From Maribacter polysiphoniae (lineage in GTDB: Bacteria; Bacteroidota; Bacteroidia; Flavobacteriales; Flavobacteriaceae), in assembly GCF_003148665.1 (NCBI RefSeq), contig NZ_QGGQ01000002.1:372001-436000 (forward strand): DNA of 64,000 nucleotides, given 5' to 3'. Positions within the stretch are counted from its first letter, which is position 1. Every line of letters begins with the position of its first letter. Shown in pieces: positions 7,945 through 17,745 of this stretch. The notes under the pieces were generated by a model. The model was given only the letters and a program-made list of their open reading frames with translations. It did not search any database and was not told the DNA's origin. A program made the position numbers and the translations under genes.

Positions 7945-10194
7945 TTATCTGTATATTTTATTTACTTCCGGAGAATTCAATTTTTTTCCATCTGCTTTTT
8001 TTGGATCGTCGGTCATCACATAGACCAATTCCCCACCGGCAGTAACCTCTTTGTGTGTTATAAAATTCCTATCCAGCGTAACCCCATTTAAAGTTACGTA
8101 TTCCACGAATTTATTCGCTTTCGAATAATTCTTTTGTATGACCCTTAGGGTCTTCCCTTTCCCTACGGATACCTCAGCCTCCTTAAACAGGGGAATCCCC
8201 AAATCATAGACACCCTGTGCGGGATTCACGGGATAAAAGCCCAGTGCCCCGAAAATATACCAGGATGACATTTGCCCGCAATCCTCATTACCACAATGGC
8301 CATTGGGAGCGTTGGCGTATTGTTCTTCCAGGATTTGCCGCACCAAGGATTGGGTCTTCGATGGCTGATCCAAATAGTTGTATAAATAGGCTACATGGTG
8401 GCTTGGTTCATTACCATGGGCATACTGCCCTATCATCCCTGTACTGAAAATCGGTAATTTGTCCCCCGGCTGTGGCGCATAGGTGAACATGGAATCCAAC
8501 TTTTGATTAAAACGTTCCTGACCTCCTGTTTTCGCAATGAGTCCTTCAATATCCTGGGGTACGAACCAGTAATACTGCCAGGCATTGCTCTCACAGAAAT
8601 AGGGAGAGTATTCCTTAGGGACAAACGGGGTTATAAATTTACCCGATCCACTTTTTGGTTGCAGCCATGATGTTTTTTCGTTGTAGAGGTTCTTCCAGTT
8701 TTCAGACCTGCTCAAAAATTCCTTATAATCCTTTTCATAACCCAAATCCTTGGCGAACATGGCAATGCACCAATCGTCATAGGCATACTCCATCGTCTTG
8801 GAAACCGACCAGTTTTCATGGGCATCATCTACGGGGATAAATCCTTTTTCCCTATAAACATCGATTTGTCTCCCATTGACCATCGCACTTTCCTTACATG
8901 CCTTATATGCCAACTCCTTATCAAACGCAAATCCTTTAAAATAGGCATCGACAATAACAGGTACCGCATGGTAACCGATCATCATATTGGTCTCATTGCC
9001 TTGCATGGACCATACAGGCAAAATTCCGGTCTCTTTATAATGCGCCAACATAGACTGTACCATATCGGGCACTTTTTCTTGCTGGATAATGGTGAATAAT
9101 GGATGTGCCGCCCTAAAGGTATCCCAGAGGGAAAAGGTATCGTAACGATCAAAACCTTTCGCTACACCAATTGTATCATTGGCCCCTTTATATTTACCAT
9201 CCAGGTCGCTCAACAAAGTAGGTGCCAACATGGATTGATACATCATGGTATAGAATATCCTCTTTTTGTCCGTATCGCTGCTTTTTACCCGTATTTTCGA
9301 CAATTCCTTTTCCCATACTTTCCGGGCCTTTTCCTTATATCGTTCAAATCCAAACCCTTGGGTTTCTTCGGCTACCGCCGCATCCGCCCCTTCAAAACCC
9401 GCTGTTGAAAGTCCCGTTTTCATAATCAAGCACTCTCCTTTCAACATCGCATAATTCAGCTCTATTTTAGTATTGATACCTCGAACGGGGGCATCAACCA
9501 CTTGGCCATCATTATACACCACATAGCTTTTAAACGGTCTGGAAAAATGCATTGAAAAATAGAGTCGTTGGTCTTTGGCCCAGCCCGTAGACATTCTATA
9601 CCCCCTTATAAAGGTATCATTGACCACCTCCAAATAGGTGTCGGTCGGCTTATCCCAATTTAAGGCATAACCCAAGTCGATATGGATTTTTGTACTATCA
9701 TCCTGGGGAAAGGTATAACGATGAATACCTACCCGCCTGGTTGCGGTCATTTCCGCTTTAATATCTAAATCCAACAAATCGACCGAATAATACCCTGGAG
9801 ATGCCTTTTCCTTATCATGACTGAAGGTTGAATAGGGCCTATAACTATTCTCCTTGATTCTTTTATTTGACTTGCTGTTTGAGGGCATGACCAGGATATC
9901 ATAAAGATCTCCGGCCCCTGTTCCTGTCAAATGGGTATGCGAAAAACCACTGATTATGGTATCTGGATAGTAATAACCCGCAATCCTGTCCCAACCCGGG
10001 GTTCCGATATCCGGACTCAACTGCACCATACCATAGGGCATGGTCGCACCGGGATACGTATTTCCAGGTCCGTCAGTGCCTATAAACGGATTCACATATT
10101 GTGTGAGGTTTTCACCGTTCGTAGGTTCTTCCACCCCCTCTTTACAGGAAGAAAAAGCCAAAAGGAATATTGCAATGAAAAAATAGCGATTCAT
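7945..10194 (-). CDS. GH92 exo-alpha-1,2-type mannosidase lipoprotein
   Basis: 749-aa GH92 enzyme. The start was placed at 10194 (MNRYFFIAIFLLAFSSC, clear lipobox). A start at 10239 would put a basic stretch before the signal and overlap the preceding gene. Motifs in order: YVNPFIGTDGPGNTYPGA, SGFSHTHLTGTGAGDLYD, ESNAWQYYWFVPQD (family general-acid Glu), HGNEPSHH (about 590) and GNEDCGQMSSW (about 635). The intact HGNEPSHH is the pattern found in alpha-1,2-mannosidases of this family. Substrate trimming at the membrane surface is inferred from the lipoprotein signal and operon context. Confidence 0.93.
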   Translation of the reverse strand: MNRYFFIAIFLLAFSSCKEGVEEPTNGENLTQYVNPFIGTDGPGNTYPGATMPYGMVQLSPDIGTPGWDRIAGYYYPDTIISGFSHTHLTGTGAGDLYDILVMPSNSKSNKRIKENSYRPYSTFSHDKEKASPGYYSVDLLDLDIKAEMTATRRVGIHRYTFPQDDSTKIHIDLGYALNWDKPTDTYLEVVNDTFIRGYRMSTGWAKDQRLYFSMHFSRPFKSYVVYNDGQVVDAPVRGINTKIELNYAMLKGECLIMKTGLSTAGFEGADAAVAEETQGFGFERYKEKARKVWEKELSKIRVKSSDTDKKRIFYTMMYQSMLAPTLLSDLDGKYKGANDTIGVAKGFDRYDTFSLWDTFRAAHPLFTIIQQEKVPDMVQSMLAHYKETGILPVWSMQGNETNMMIGYHAVPVIVDAYFKGFAFDKELAYKACKESAMVNGRQIDVYREKGFIPVDDAHENWSVSKTMEYAYDDWCIAMFAKDLGYEKDYKEFLSRSENWKNLYNEKTSWLQPKSGSGKFITPFVPKEYSPYFCESNAWQYYWFVPQDIEGLIAKTGGQERFNQKLDSMFTYAPQPGDKLPIFSTGMIGQYAHGNEPSHHVAYLYNYLDQPSKTQSLVRQILEEQYANAPNGHCGNEDCGQMSSWYIFGALGFYPVNPAQGVYDLGIPLFKEAEVSVGKGKTLRVIQKNYSKANKFVEYVTLNGVTLDRNFITHKEVTAGGELVYVMTDDPKKADGKKLNSPEVNKIYR

Positions 10195-10231
10195 ATGTAC
10201 CGAAAAAAGGACCTTACTTCTACGCATAGAC

Positions 10232-11311
10232 TCAATCAATACTTAAAAATTTACCATCATCCTTGATCATCAAGGTCTTATTTGTGAATGGACTCTTTGT
10301 CCAAAGGACGAATCCATCTTTTTGATACTCCACAATCGGGGTTATCTTTTTCCCCAAGATTTTTTTAGATGCCGCAAAGACCTGACCATTCGCTTTCTTC
10401 CCAACAACCGCTTGTTTGTCCACATCAATCATATCCCTGTACAATTCATAGAGGTACCATTTTATATGTTCATCCTCGGGTATCGTAAAAGTATCCGTGG
10501 CACCTACCTCCTTATCGGAAAAATACACATAGCCCCATTTTTCAGGCTCATGCATATTTATGACCCACTGTGGGGACCATACCCAATTGTATTCTGGTAA
10601 ATAGTTCCCCTTTGTATCCTTCTTTCTTGCATATCGCCCATCATTTAGATCAAATTCCCAATTGACCCTCGAAAAACCGAAACGCCAAAATTCATTGACA
10701 GGAATATCATTATGGGAATTGGCCTCTTTTAAAACCTCCCATGGAATGGCAATCTCAACACTCCACCCCTTATCGATATCGTTGGGATTGTTCAAGGTAC
10801 CATCTACATGTACCGCTGTCATTATACCTTGAATATCCCAACTATCAAGTACCTTTCCTTGGTTTCGGTAAGGTTTTGTCAAAAACAAATCCCACACCGT
10901 ATTCAAGGCATTCATCTCAAATTCCATATAATTATGGGTATCCCCATCGGGATCGATGAAAATCTCGAAATCGTTGTTATAGAAAATGACCGTATCCCTT
11001 TGTTTCAATGTCCCCCAAACGTTGGGCTCTTCCAATTTCGCGAAGAAATACAGGTACTTTTCATCCCATACCATTTTCATCTGCGTCTTGTAGGCAGGCT
11101 CTTTCTTTCCCTCGATATCAATAAAGGTATCGCTCCAATCGGCTTTTTTCCATGAATCCTCCTGGTCCATACCATCAACCTGGATTCCATCGATGGCCTT
11201 AAAGGACACATACTTGCGTGGAGCCTCTTGGGCAACCAACCAAACAGACCCCATATACAATATAAAAAGTATAAGGCTAATGACTTTCTTCGTATCCAGA
11301 TACCGATTCAT
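10232..11311 (-). CDS. secreted CBM9-like carbohydrate-binding protein
   Basis: 359-aa protein with a signal peptide (cleavage near VWLVAQ) followed by a CBM9-like domain: DGxxxEDSWKKADWSDTF, YLYFFAKLEEPNVWGT, NNDFEIFIDPDGDTHNYMEFEMNALNTVWDLFL, and GWSVEIAIPWEVL. No catalytic domain is visible, so it probably binds sugar or assists the enzymes. The last ~100 residues are charged and not recognised. Similar stand-alone CBM9-like proteins are common in Bacteroidota polysaccharide loci. It lies 13 bp from the GH130 gene in the N-glycan operon. Confidence 0.85.
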   Translation of the reverse strand: MNRYLDTKKVISLILFILYMGSVWLVAQEAPRKYVSFKAIDGIQVDGMDQEDSWKKADWSDTFIDIEGKKEPAYKTQMKMVWDEKYLYFFAKLEEPNVWGTLKQRDTVIFYNNDFEIFIDPDGDTHNYMEFEMNALNTVWDLFLTKPYRNQGKVLDSWDIQGIMTAVHVDGTLNNPNDIDKGWSVEIAIPWEVLKEANSHNDIPVNEFWRFGFSRVNWEFDLNDGRYARKKDTKGNYLPEYNWVWSPQWVINMHEPEKWGYVYFSDKEVGATDTFTIPEDEHIKWYLYELYRDMIDVDKQAVVGKKANGQVFAASKKILGKKITPIVEYQKDGFVLWTKSPFTNKTLMIKDDGKFLSID

Positions 11312-11324
11312 AACTTACGATGTT

Positions 11325-12287
11325 TTATAGACTATTCTTCTTCGTGAATTCAAGGATTTCCGAAATACGACCAAAGGCCATTGCCGTTACCGTATCCGCT
11401 GCCCCGTAATAGAGGGCTACTTTATCTTCCTCGATGGAATGTAGGGCCGCACAGGGGAATACCACATTAGGTACATCGCCAACCTGCTCATACAATTCAG
11501 TGGGTGCCAAGAGGTAAGGTTGTGTCCTGTATTTTACCTTATCCGGTTCGTTTTTATCCAAGATTGCGGAACCTACCGAATAACGGAATCCATTACAGGT
11601 ATTGATTACCCCATGGTAGAAAATAAGCCACCCTTCGTCGGTTAGGATAGGAACAGTGCCCGCACCTATCTTACAACTCTGCCAGGCACTATCCTGAAAA
11701 GGTGTTACTTTCATAACACATCTATGCTCACCCCAATATTTCATATCCGGACTGAAACTCACATAAATATCACCGAAAGGTGTGTGCCCATTATCACTGG
11801 GACGGCTTAACATGGCGTACCGACCATTGATTTTTTCAGGAAACAACACCCCGTTTCTATTGAAGGGCAAAAAGGCATTCTCACATTGGAAGAATTCCTT
11901 GAAATCAAAAGTATAAGCAATACCGATCGTAGGTCCGTGATACCCATTGCACCATGTGATCCAATATCGGTCTTCAATAAATACCACCCTAGGATCGTAT
12001 TTGTAGTCCGATTCGATCATGGATGTATTACCGGCCTGCATCCGAATGGGTTCATGGTTGATTTCCCAATGGATGCCATCTTTACTGAAACCAGCAAAAA
12101 TATTCATTTGTACCGCTTTGTTATCACATCTAAAAACCCCTGCAAAGCCATCTTCAAAAGGCACAACGGCACTGTTGAAAATACTATTGGATGAGGGAAT
12201 ATCGTTCCTGTTTATAATGGGATTCTCACTATATCTCCAAAGAACGTCATTACTATTATCGGGTCTATCTTGCCAAGGAATCTTCAT
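11325..12287 (-). CDS. GH130 beta-mannoside phosphorylase (Man-beta-1,4-GlcNAc type likely)
   Basis: 320-aa five-bladed beta-propeller enzyme without a signal peptide, so cytosolic. GH130 signs: an N-terminal [10 protein letters not shown] stretch, [15 protein letters not shown] (about residue 100, with the catalytic Asp region), [21 protein letters not shown], and [22 protein letters not shown]. The family phosphorolyses beta-1,4-mannosides. Members from N-glycan loci such as BT1033 act on Man-beta-1,4-GlcNAc, giving mannose 1-phosphate and GlcNAc. Genes on both sides process N-glycans, so this is the natural last step after the alpha-mannoses are removed. Assignment to that subfamily is inference. 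Confidence 0.88.
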   Translation of the reverse strand: MKIPWQDRPDNSNDVLWRYSENPIINRNDIPSSNSIFNSAVVPFEDGFAGVFRCDNKAVQMNIFAGFSKDGIHWEINHEPIRMQAGNTSMIESDYKYDPRVVFIEDRYWITWCNGYHGPTIGIAYTFDFKEFFQCENAFLPFNRNGVLFPEKINGRYAMLSRPSDNGHTPFGDIYVSFSPDMKYWGEHRCVMKVTPFQDSAWQSCKIGAGTVPILTDEGWLIFYHGVINTCNGFRYSVGSAILDKNEPDKVKYRTQPYLLAPTELYEQVGDVPNVVFPCAALHSIEEDKVALYYGAADTVTAMAFGRISEILEFTKKNSL

Positions 12288-12319
12288 GCTATCTCTTTCT
12301 TTAATTTAAGTTATACGAA

Positions 12320-14197
12320 TTAATTTGGGATTTTTCTGATTTTGTCCAACCAAGTGTATTTCAGGATGACGGAGGTCACTATAAAAATACCCAATGCCGC
12401 CCAGGTTTTTGGATAATCCCTGACCATAAAGTATATGGGCAGAACAATCATACTTGATTGCCAAATGATACCCACGGCACAATTACCCATATCCTTCCAA
12501 AATTCATTGTTCTTACTTATCGTTCTACCTTCTTCGTTCAAGGCTTTTACAACAGGCTTCCAAAAGCCCCAAGGGTGCACGTTCATATAGAATTTCCCCA
12601 AGGTCTCCATGCCTGTTGCCGGAGTGAGGAACGTACCTAGGAATGACCCCAATAAAGATACTGCAAAAATGACGGGAAAGACATAGATAGCAGGTATCTG
12701 GGCCAAATCATGCAACCATGTACCCACTTCCAGATTGGCCTTATTCTGATCCAGTATAAACTGCAAGGTCGCTATAAACAACCCAGAGGCCATACCCCAG
12801 AAATATCCCCATCCGTTAAACCGCCACCAAATCCATTTTAAAAAATTCGCGGCCACATACCCCCCATAAAGGGCGCTGGTTATCCAAAGGGTGAGTGAAT
12901 TTATGGATTCCGCAAAGAAGCCCATAAAAACCCCTAGGGCTACCACGACGACCGAAGCGATATGACTTGCCCGGATATAATGTTTATCGGAGGCTACGGG
13001 TTTAAAATATTTTTTATAGATATCATTTACGATATAGGCCGGACCTGCATTGACAAAGGCCGAAAAGGTACTCATAAACGCCGCCAACAATCCAGCCAAC
13101 AAGAGTCCCTTAATACCTACAGGGACATGGAAATTAATGACCTTCGGAAGCAATACTTCCAACTCTGCCCCCTTCAATCCGGCATCGGCGGCCATCCCAG
13201 GACCCAAAACCACTAAAGCAATGACGACGATACCTGCAATTAGCAAATACCTAGGGATATATAATACCAAAGCCGTAAAACCACTCATGTAAGCCGCTTC
13301 CTTTACGGTCCTTGTCGAAAGGATCCGTTGCATATCAAAACCGGGGGTAGGCCCAGCAATACTGGCAAAAAATCCTTTAAAAAGCGACATACCGATAAAG
13401 GCACCGAACATCTTATAGCCTTCGGAATCGATCAAATTGTTGAAGGCATTGTATTTACTACTCCAATGACTCCCCAGTTCCCAATCAAAAAAGACATTCT
13501 TCCATTCCTCTGAAATAATGGCGTTGATCTGTAGATCGGTAAATTCATAAAAGGCATACCCTGCCACGAGAATACCGGCTATGACCATGATAACATATTG
13601 CAATACCTCGGTAGCCACTACCGAGAACATCCCCCCTTTTACGGTGTACAAGGTCGTTAAACCGATAATGATCAAGGCATACGATTGCTCCGAGAGGAGC
13701 AAAACGGTTTCCCCGACCTGCCATGTGAAATCCCAAGGTAAAATTACGGTCATGAACTTCCCTACCCCTTCAAAAAAATAGGCAATGAACCCAACGGCCG
13801 CTATCACGGCAAAAATCGCAACAATACTGTGGGCGGCCCTACCTGCACGGTCATCGCCAAAACGGGTCAGCATCCATTCCGAACCGGTCATGATATTGGA
13901 TCTTCGAATCCACACCGCTAGGAACATCATGATGAATATCTGGTTCCAAACGGGCCACAGCCACATGAACATAAAACTCTTTACCCCGTATAAAAAAAGG
14001 ATTCCTACCATCCAGGCGGTGCCCGAAACATCGAACATACCCGAACCATTACTCAATCCCAAATAATACCATTTTATTCCGTTACCACCGAGGAAATATG
14101 ATTTTAAACCCTTAGATGCCCTTTTCGACACCCAGATACCTACAGCTAGGGTAAGGGCGACATAAATAAGGATTATGGATATATCTATTATGTTCAT
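12320..14197 (-). CDS. SSS-family sodium:solute (sugar) symporter
   Basis: 625-aa inner-membrane protein with about 14 hydrophobic helices. The N-terminal IILIYVALTLAVGIWVSKRASKG, SYFLGGN and GLSNGSGMFDVSGTAWMVG are typical of the solute:sodium symporter family (LeuT fold). It starts 6 bp after the first operon gene (GH92) and is followed by GH130, so it probably imports mannose or a small core sugar released outside the inner membrane. It is the only transporter in the operon. The substrate cannot be read from the sequence. Confidence 0.9.
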   Translation of the reverse strand: MNIIDISIILIYVALTLAVGIWVSKRASKGLKSYFLGGNGIKWYYLGLSNGSGMFDVSGTAWMVGILFLYGVKSFMFMWLWPVWNQIFIMMFLAVWIRRSNIMTGSEWMLTRFGDDRAGRAAHSIVAIFAVIAAVGFIAYFFEGVGKFMTVILPWDFTWQVGETVLLLSEQSYALIIIGLTTLYTVKGGMFSVVATEVLQYVIMVIAGILVAGYAFYEFTDLQINAIISEEWKNVFFDWELGSHWSSKYNAFNNLIDSEGYKMFGAFIGMSLFKGFFASIAGPTPGFDMQRILSTRTVKEAAYMSGFTALVLYIPRYLLIAGIVVIALVVLGPGMAADAGLKGAELEVLLPKVINFHVPVGIKGLLLAGLLAAFMSTFSAFVNAGPAYIVNDIYKKYFKPVASDKHYIRASHIASVVVVALGVFMGFFAESINSLTLWITSALYGGYVAANFLKWIWWRFNGWGYFWGMASGLFIATLQFILDQNKANLEVGTWLHDLAQIPAIYVFPVIFAVSLLGSFLGTFLTPATGMETLGKFYMNVHPWGFWKPVVKALNEEGRTISKNNEFWKDMGNCAVGIIWQSSMIVLPIYFMVRDYPKTWAALGIFIVTSVILKYTWLDKIRKIPN

Positions 14198-14203
14198 TTG
14201 GAA

Positions 14204-16453
14204 TTATTTAGTATCGTTTTGTACACCCCATTTTTTATTCGGTGTGGGTCCCATTTCAATTTCTAGTGTGCCCCCTGCTATGATATCCCCATGCATGATG
14301 TAGGTCTTATCCAATAGCTCACCATTCAATGTTACCGATTGCACATAAATATTTTCTTTGGAAGTATTCGGAGCCGAAATCACGAACGTTTTCCCGTTGG
14401 GTAATTTCAATGTCGTTTTCTCAAAGATCGGACTACCAATCTCATACTCCCCTGAGGCCGGATTCATAGGATAGATTCCCATCGCACTCATAATATACCA
14501 TGCAGACATTTGTCCGCAATCCTCATTTCCACTCAACCCGTCAGGCTGTGTGCTATATTGTGTGTCCAATATTTTACGTGCCCAAAATTGGGTGCGCCAC
14601 GGGGCACCTGCCTTATTGAGCATATAGGCAATATGGTGACTCGGTTCATTCCCATGGGCATATTGACCTATAAGTCCAGAAATATCGGGCGACACATTAT
14701 GACCGCTCAAGTCGGAATCCTCAGTAAAAAGTTGCTCTACCATGAGGGTAAATGGTTCTTTACTTCCATGTAGTTCGATCAATCCGTCCACATCATGCAA
14801 TACATACCAACTATGTTGCCAAGCATTGCCCTCGGTATAATCCGTATCCTCGATATGATTCGATGACTTTGGATCAAAAGGTTCATGGAAATGCTTTCCG
14901 TCTTTTGATTTACCCCGTAAGAATCCTGATTTGACATCGAAAAAATTCTGATAGGCCTTAGAACGCTTATCAAAATAGGCGTAATCCTCTTCGTTACCCA
15001 ATTTCTTCGCAACCTGGGCCACACACCAATCATTGTAGGCATACTCAAGACTTATGGAAACGGATTGATCCATTACCTCAAAGGGAATATAACCGTATTT
15101 CTTATACGCCTTTAATCCCCTTTCATCACCCATCATGGTCTCTTTCATCGCGGTAAAGGCCTTTTGCACATCAAAAGCCGTATGACCTTTCATAATGGCT
15201 TCCGCAATAATGGAAACGGAATGGTATCCTGGCATGGTTCCGGTTTCATTACCGGATAATACCCATATCGGCAAAACCCCACTTTCATCATAATAGACCA
15301 ACATCGATTTGACCATATCGTCCAAACGGTTAGGATCTATAATACTGAGTAACGGTGTTTCCGCTCTATAGATATCCCATAACGATAATGACGAATACAT
15401 CTTAAAATCGGTTTTGGCAATGCTATCGTTCTGCATTCTGAACTCCCCGTTCAAGTCATTGAACATCGTGGGGGCCACTTGGGCATGGTAGAGTGCGGTA
15501 TAAAAAATCGTCTTTAAGCTATCTATTGGGGTCTCCACTGAAATATTCGACAAGAGGCCGCTCCAATCCGCACGTGTTTTTTCCCGTACTTCACCAAAGC
15601 TTGGGCTACCCTGTAGTCTCAGGTTCTCCTTGGCATTTTCGATACTAACCGATGATACCGCTATTTTTACCTCAACACTGTCGGTATTTTCGTTAAAGAA
15701 AAACTGACCGCCCGCCTTAACCCCATTGACTTCGGTAGCCGCATCACCTATAGGGGCATCGCCCATTAGCTGTTGACCAATGATCGGGCTTGAGGTTTCT
15801 ATGACAAAGAATACCTTTTGGTTCTTGGCCCATCCGGTACTGAAACGATGGCCAACGATACGTTGACCGCTTTCCAATTTCAATTGACTTTCCAAGGGCT
15901 TGTCCCAATTGACCGCATAACCCAAATCGATGACAAAGGAAGGCTTGTCCGCCGCATTGTAGGTATACTTATGGTAGGCCACATAATCATTGGCTGTTAG
16001 TTCCACATCAATATTGGGGTCTTTGAGGACCACCTTGTAATAACCTGGTGTGGCTTCTTCTTCATTATGCGAAAAACGTGACGTATACGGTAGTGAATCC
16101 CTTGACTTTCCAAAAAGGGCAAGGTCCTTTTCTTCATTTGTGGGCATTAAAAGCACATCGGCCAAATCCCCAATACCCGTACCACTCAAATGCAATTGGG
16201 CAAAACCGGAAATTATGGAATCGGAAATATGGTATCCTGAACACCAATCCCATCCTGTTGTGCCATTATCTGGACTAGGTTGCACACGGCCAAAAGGGGA
16301 AGTTGCCCCAGGGTAGGTATGTCCGTGCCCGCCTGTTCCAATGAATGGATCTACATAATCAACAACGTTCTTTGTTTGTACAGTTTTTTCATTTTTTGCA
16401 CAGGACGAAACTATTGTCATTAAAATTAAAGCTAAAACAACGTGTTTTTTCAT
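14204..16453 (-). CDS. GH92 exo-alpha-1,2-type mannosidase lipoprotein, first operon gene
   Basis: 749-aa GH92 enzyme with lipoprotein signal MKKHVVLALILMTIVSSC. Motifs: YVDPFIGTGGHGHTYPGA, SGFAQLHLSGTGIGDLAD, EGNAWQHSWYVLHD (general-acid Glu), HGNEPSHH and GNEDCGQMSAW. HGNEPSHH is intact, as in alpha-1,2-specific members. It is first in the nine-gene operon and reads away from the LytTR two-component system, with 161 bp between them. That gap must hold the operon promoter. I found no exact TAnnTTTG box there on the minus strand. Confidence 0.94.
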   Translation of the reverse strand: MKKHVVLALILMTIVSSCAKNEKTVQTKNVVDYVDPFIGTGGHGHTYPGATSPFGRVQPSPDNGTTGWDWCSGYHISDSIISGFAQLHLSGTGIGDLADVLLMPTNEEKDLALFGKSRDSLPYTSRFSHNEEEATPGYYKVVLKDPNIDVELTANDYVAYHKYTYNAADKPSFVIDLGYAVNWDKPLESQLKLESGQRIVGHRFSTGWAKNQKVFFVIETSSPIIGQQLMGDAPIGDAATEVNGVKAGGQFFFNENTDSVEVKIAVSSVSIENAKENLRLQGSPSFGEVREKTRADWSGLLSNISVETPIDSLKTIFYTALYHAQVAPTMFNDLNGEFRMQNDSIAKTDFKMYSSLSLWDIYRAETPLLSIIDPNRLDDMVKSMLVYYDESGVLPIWVLSGNETGTMPGYHSVSIIAEAIMKGHTAFDVQKAFTAMKETMMGDERGLKAYKKYGYIPFEVMDQSVSISLEYAYNDWCVAQVAKKLGNEEDYAYFDKRSKAYQNFFDVKSGFLRGKSKDGKHFHEPFDPKSSNHIEDTDYTEGNAWQHSWYVLHDVDGLIELHGSKEPFTLMVEQLFTEDSDLSGHNVSPDISGLIGQYAHGNEPSHHIAYMLNKAGAPWRTQFWARKILDTQYSTQPDGLSGNEDCGQMSAWYIMSAMGIYPMNPASGEYEIGSPIFEKTTLKLPNGKTFVISAPNTSKENIYVQSVTLNGELLDKTYIMHGDIIAGGTLEIEMGPTPNKKWGVQNDTK

Positions 16454-16557
16454 TGTATTGGTTGGTTTAAAAAATCTAAAAGTTCATTGGCCTTAGAGCC
16501 ATATTTAACAGGAGTAATCCAAAAATTAAGTATCTTACCCCACAAATCGCAAATCAT

Positions 16558-16592
16558 AAATGTTTGTACTTTTTACGATAATCCGAACATTT
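16558..16592. promoter_or_regulatory. inverted repeat in the divergent control region
   Basis: The arms AAATGTT (16558-16564) and AACATTT (16586-16592) are exact inverted copies 21 bp apart. They lie between the glycosidase operon and the LytTR two-component genes, close to the sensor kinase start. It is a candidate operator. The match is short, so chance is not excluded. Confidence 0.3.
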
Positions 16593-16614
16593 TTAGACCA
16601 ACAACGACACACCA

Positions 16615-17745
16615 ATGCCCAACGTCATTAAAAAGGAATTAAACCCAATGGAAGAACAGCCTTCTTTGAATGAAGGACTTTATAGGATTATCAAGAGAAA
16701 TGCATCCAAAGACTATGACATTTCCTATGTACATCATATCATATTTTGGTCTATCTACTTTATTTTCAATACCTTACGATGGAGCCATATTCACGACGAC
16801 TTATTGTATTCACTAAAAACCAACCTTATCGGGTTTCCGATACACATCGCGCTTTCCTATTTTAATGTGTATTACCTGATGCCCAAATACGTTTACAACA
16901 AAAAGTACTTTACCTACGCTTTGTTCGTATTGGGGTCATTATCGATCATGCTTTTGGTCAAATTCAACCTTACCTATTATTTTGTCAGTACCAATGTAAT
17001 GCCCGAGGCGACCGAGGTTGTGGATACCTTAACCTTGAACTATGCCATTACCACCATGCTCGGGGAGTTGTACGTGGTATCCTTTGTGACCGCGATAAAG
17101 ATCACCGCCGACTGGCTTCGGGAGACCAATAAATTGCACGATCTTGAAAAACGGCAATTGACCACGGAATTGAAATTTTTAAGATCACAGATTTCCCCCC
17201 ATTTCTTTTTCAATACATTGAACAATATCTATTCGCTGACTTTGGAAAAGTCGGACAAGGCACCTGAGGTCGTCCTAAAACTGTCCGAATTGATGCGCTA
17301 TCTTTTATATGCATCCAATAAACCCAAACAAGACCTAAAAAAAGAGATAGATTGCATCCAGAATTACATAGATTTGGAACGGATACGTTTTGATGATTCC
17401 TTGGTGGTGAACATGAATCTCTCCGGCAATCTGGAGAACAAGAAAATATCCCCCATGTTGCTTATAACATTCATTGAAAACTGTTTTAAACATGGAGCCA
17501 GTCAAAGTCTTGGGAAAATGTATATTGATGTCAATATCATGATCGAAGATGATGTTCTTTTATTTAAGGTATCGAACACCATCCCCAAGAAAAGAAAAAA
17601 AGGTAAACCATCCTCCAAAAATGGTGGTATTGGGCTATCGAACGTTAAAAAACGCCTAGAATTGGCCTATGCGAAGAACGAATATGACCTTCAGATTTAT
17701 GAGAAGGACAATGTATTTCATGTTGAACTAAAGATAAAGGTATAA
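16615..17745 (+). CDS. LytS/YehU-type sensor histidine kinase
   Basis: 376-aa membrane histidine kinase. Four hydrophobic helices occupy roughly residues 40-165, then comes the His_kinase motif LRSQISPHFFFNTLNNIYSL (phospho-accepting His in SPHFFFN, about residue 200) and a GHKL ATPase part with LLITFIENCFKHG and GGIGLSNVKKRL. There is no large extracellular sensor domain, so the signal is probably read within or through the membrane. An ATG at 16648 (MEEQPS) preceded by AAGGA is an alternative and perhaps better start. Its stop overlaps the response-regulator start by one base (TAATG). It is divergent from the N-glycan operon, which it may control. Confidence 0.9.
   Translation: MPNVIKKELNPMEEQPSLNEGLYRIIKRNASKDYDISYVHHIIFWSIYFIFNTLRWSHIHDDLLYSLKTNLIGFPIHIALSYFNVYYLMPKYVYNKKYFTYALFVLGSLSIMLLVKFNLTYYFVSTNVMPEATEVVDTLTLNYAITTMLGELYVVSFVTAIKITADWLRETNKLHDLEKRQLTTELKFLRSQISPHFFFNTLNNIYSLTLEKSDKAPEVVLKLSELMRYLLYASNKPKQDLKKEIDCIQNYIDLERIRFDDSLVVNMNLSGNLENKKISPMLLITFIENCFKHGASQSLGKMYIDVNIMIEDDVLLFKVSNTIPKKRKKGKPSSKNGGIGLSNVKKRLELAYAKNEYDLQIYEKDNVFHVELKIKV

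Noticed and set aside
16541-16560. LytTR-type direct repeat CAAATCGCAAATCATAAA
   Set aside because: The repeat is too short and irregular to call a binding site without binding data.
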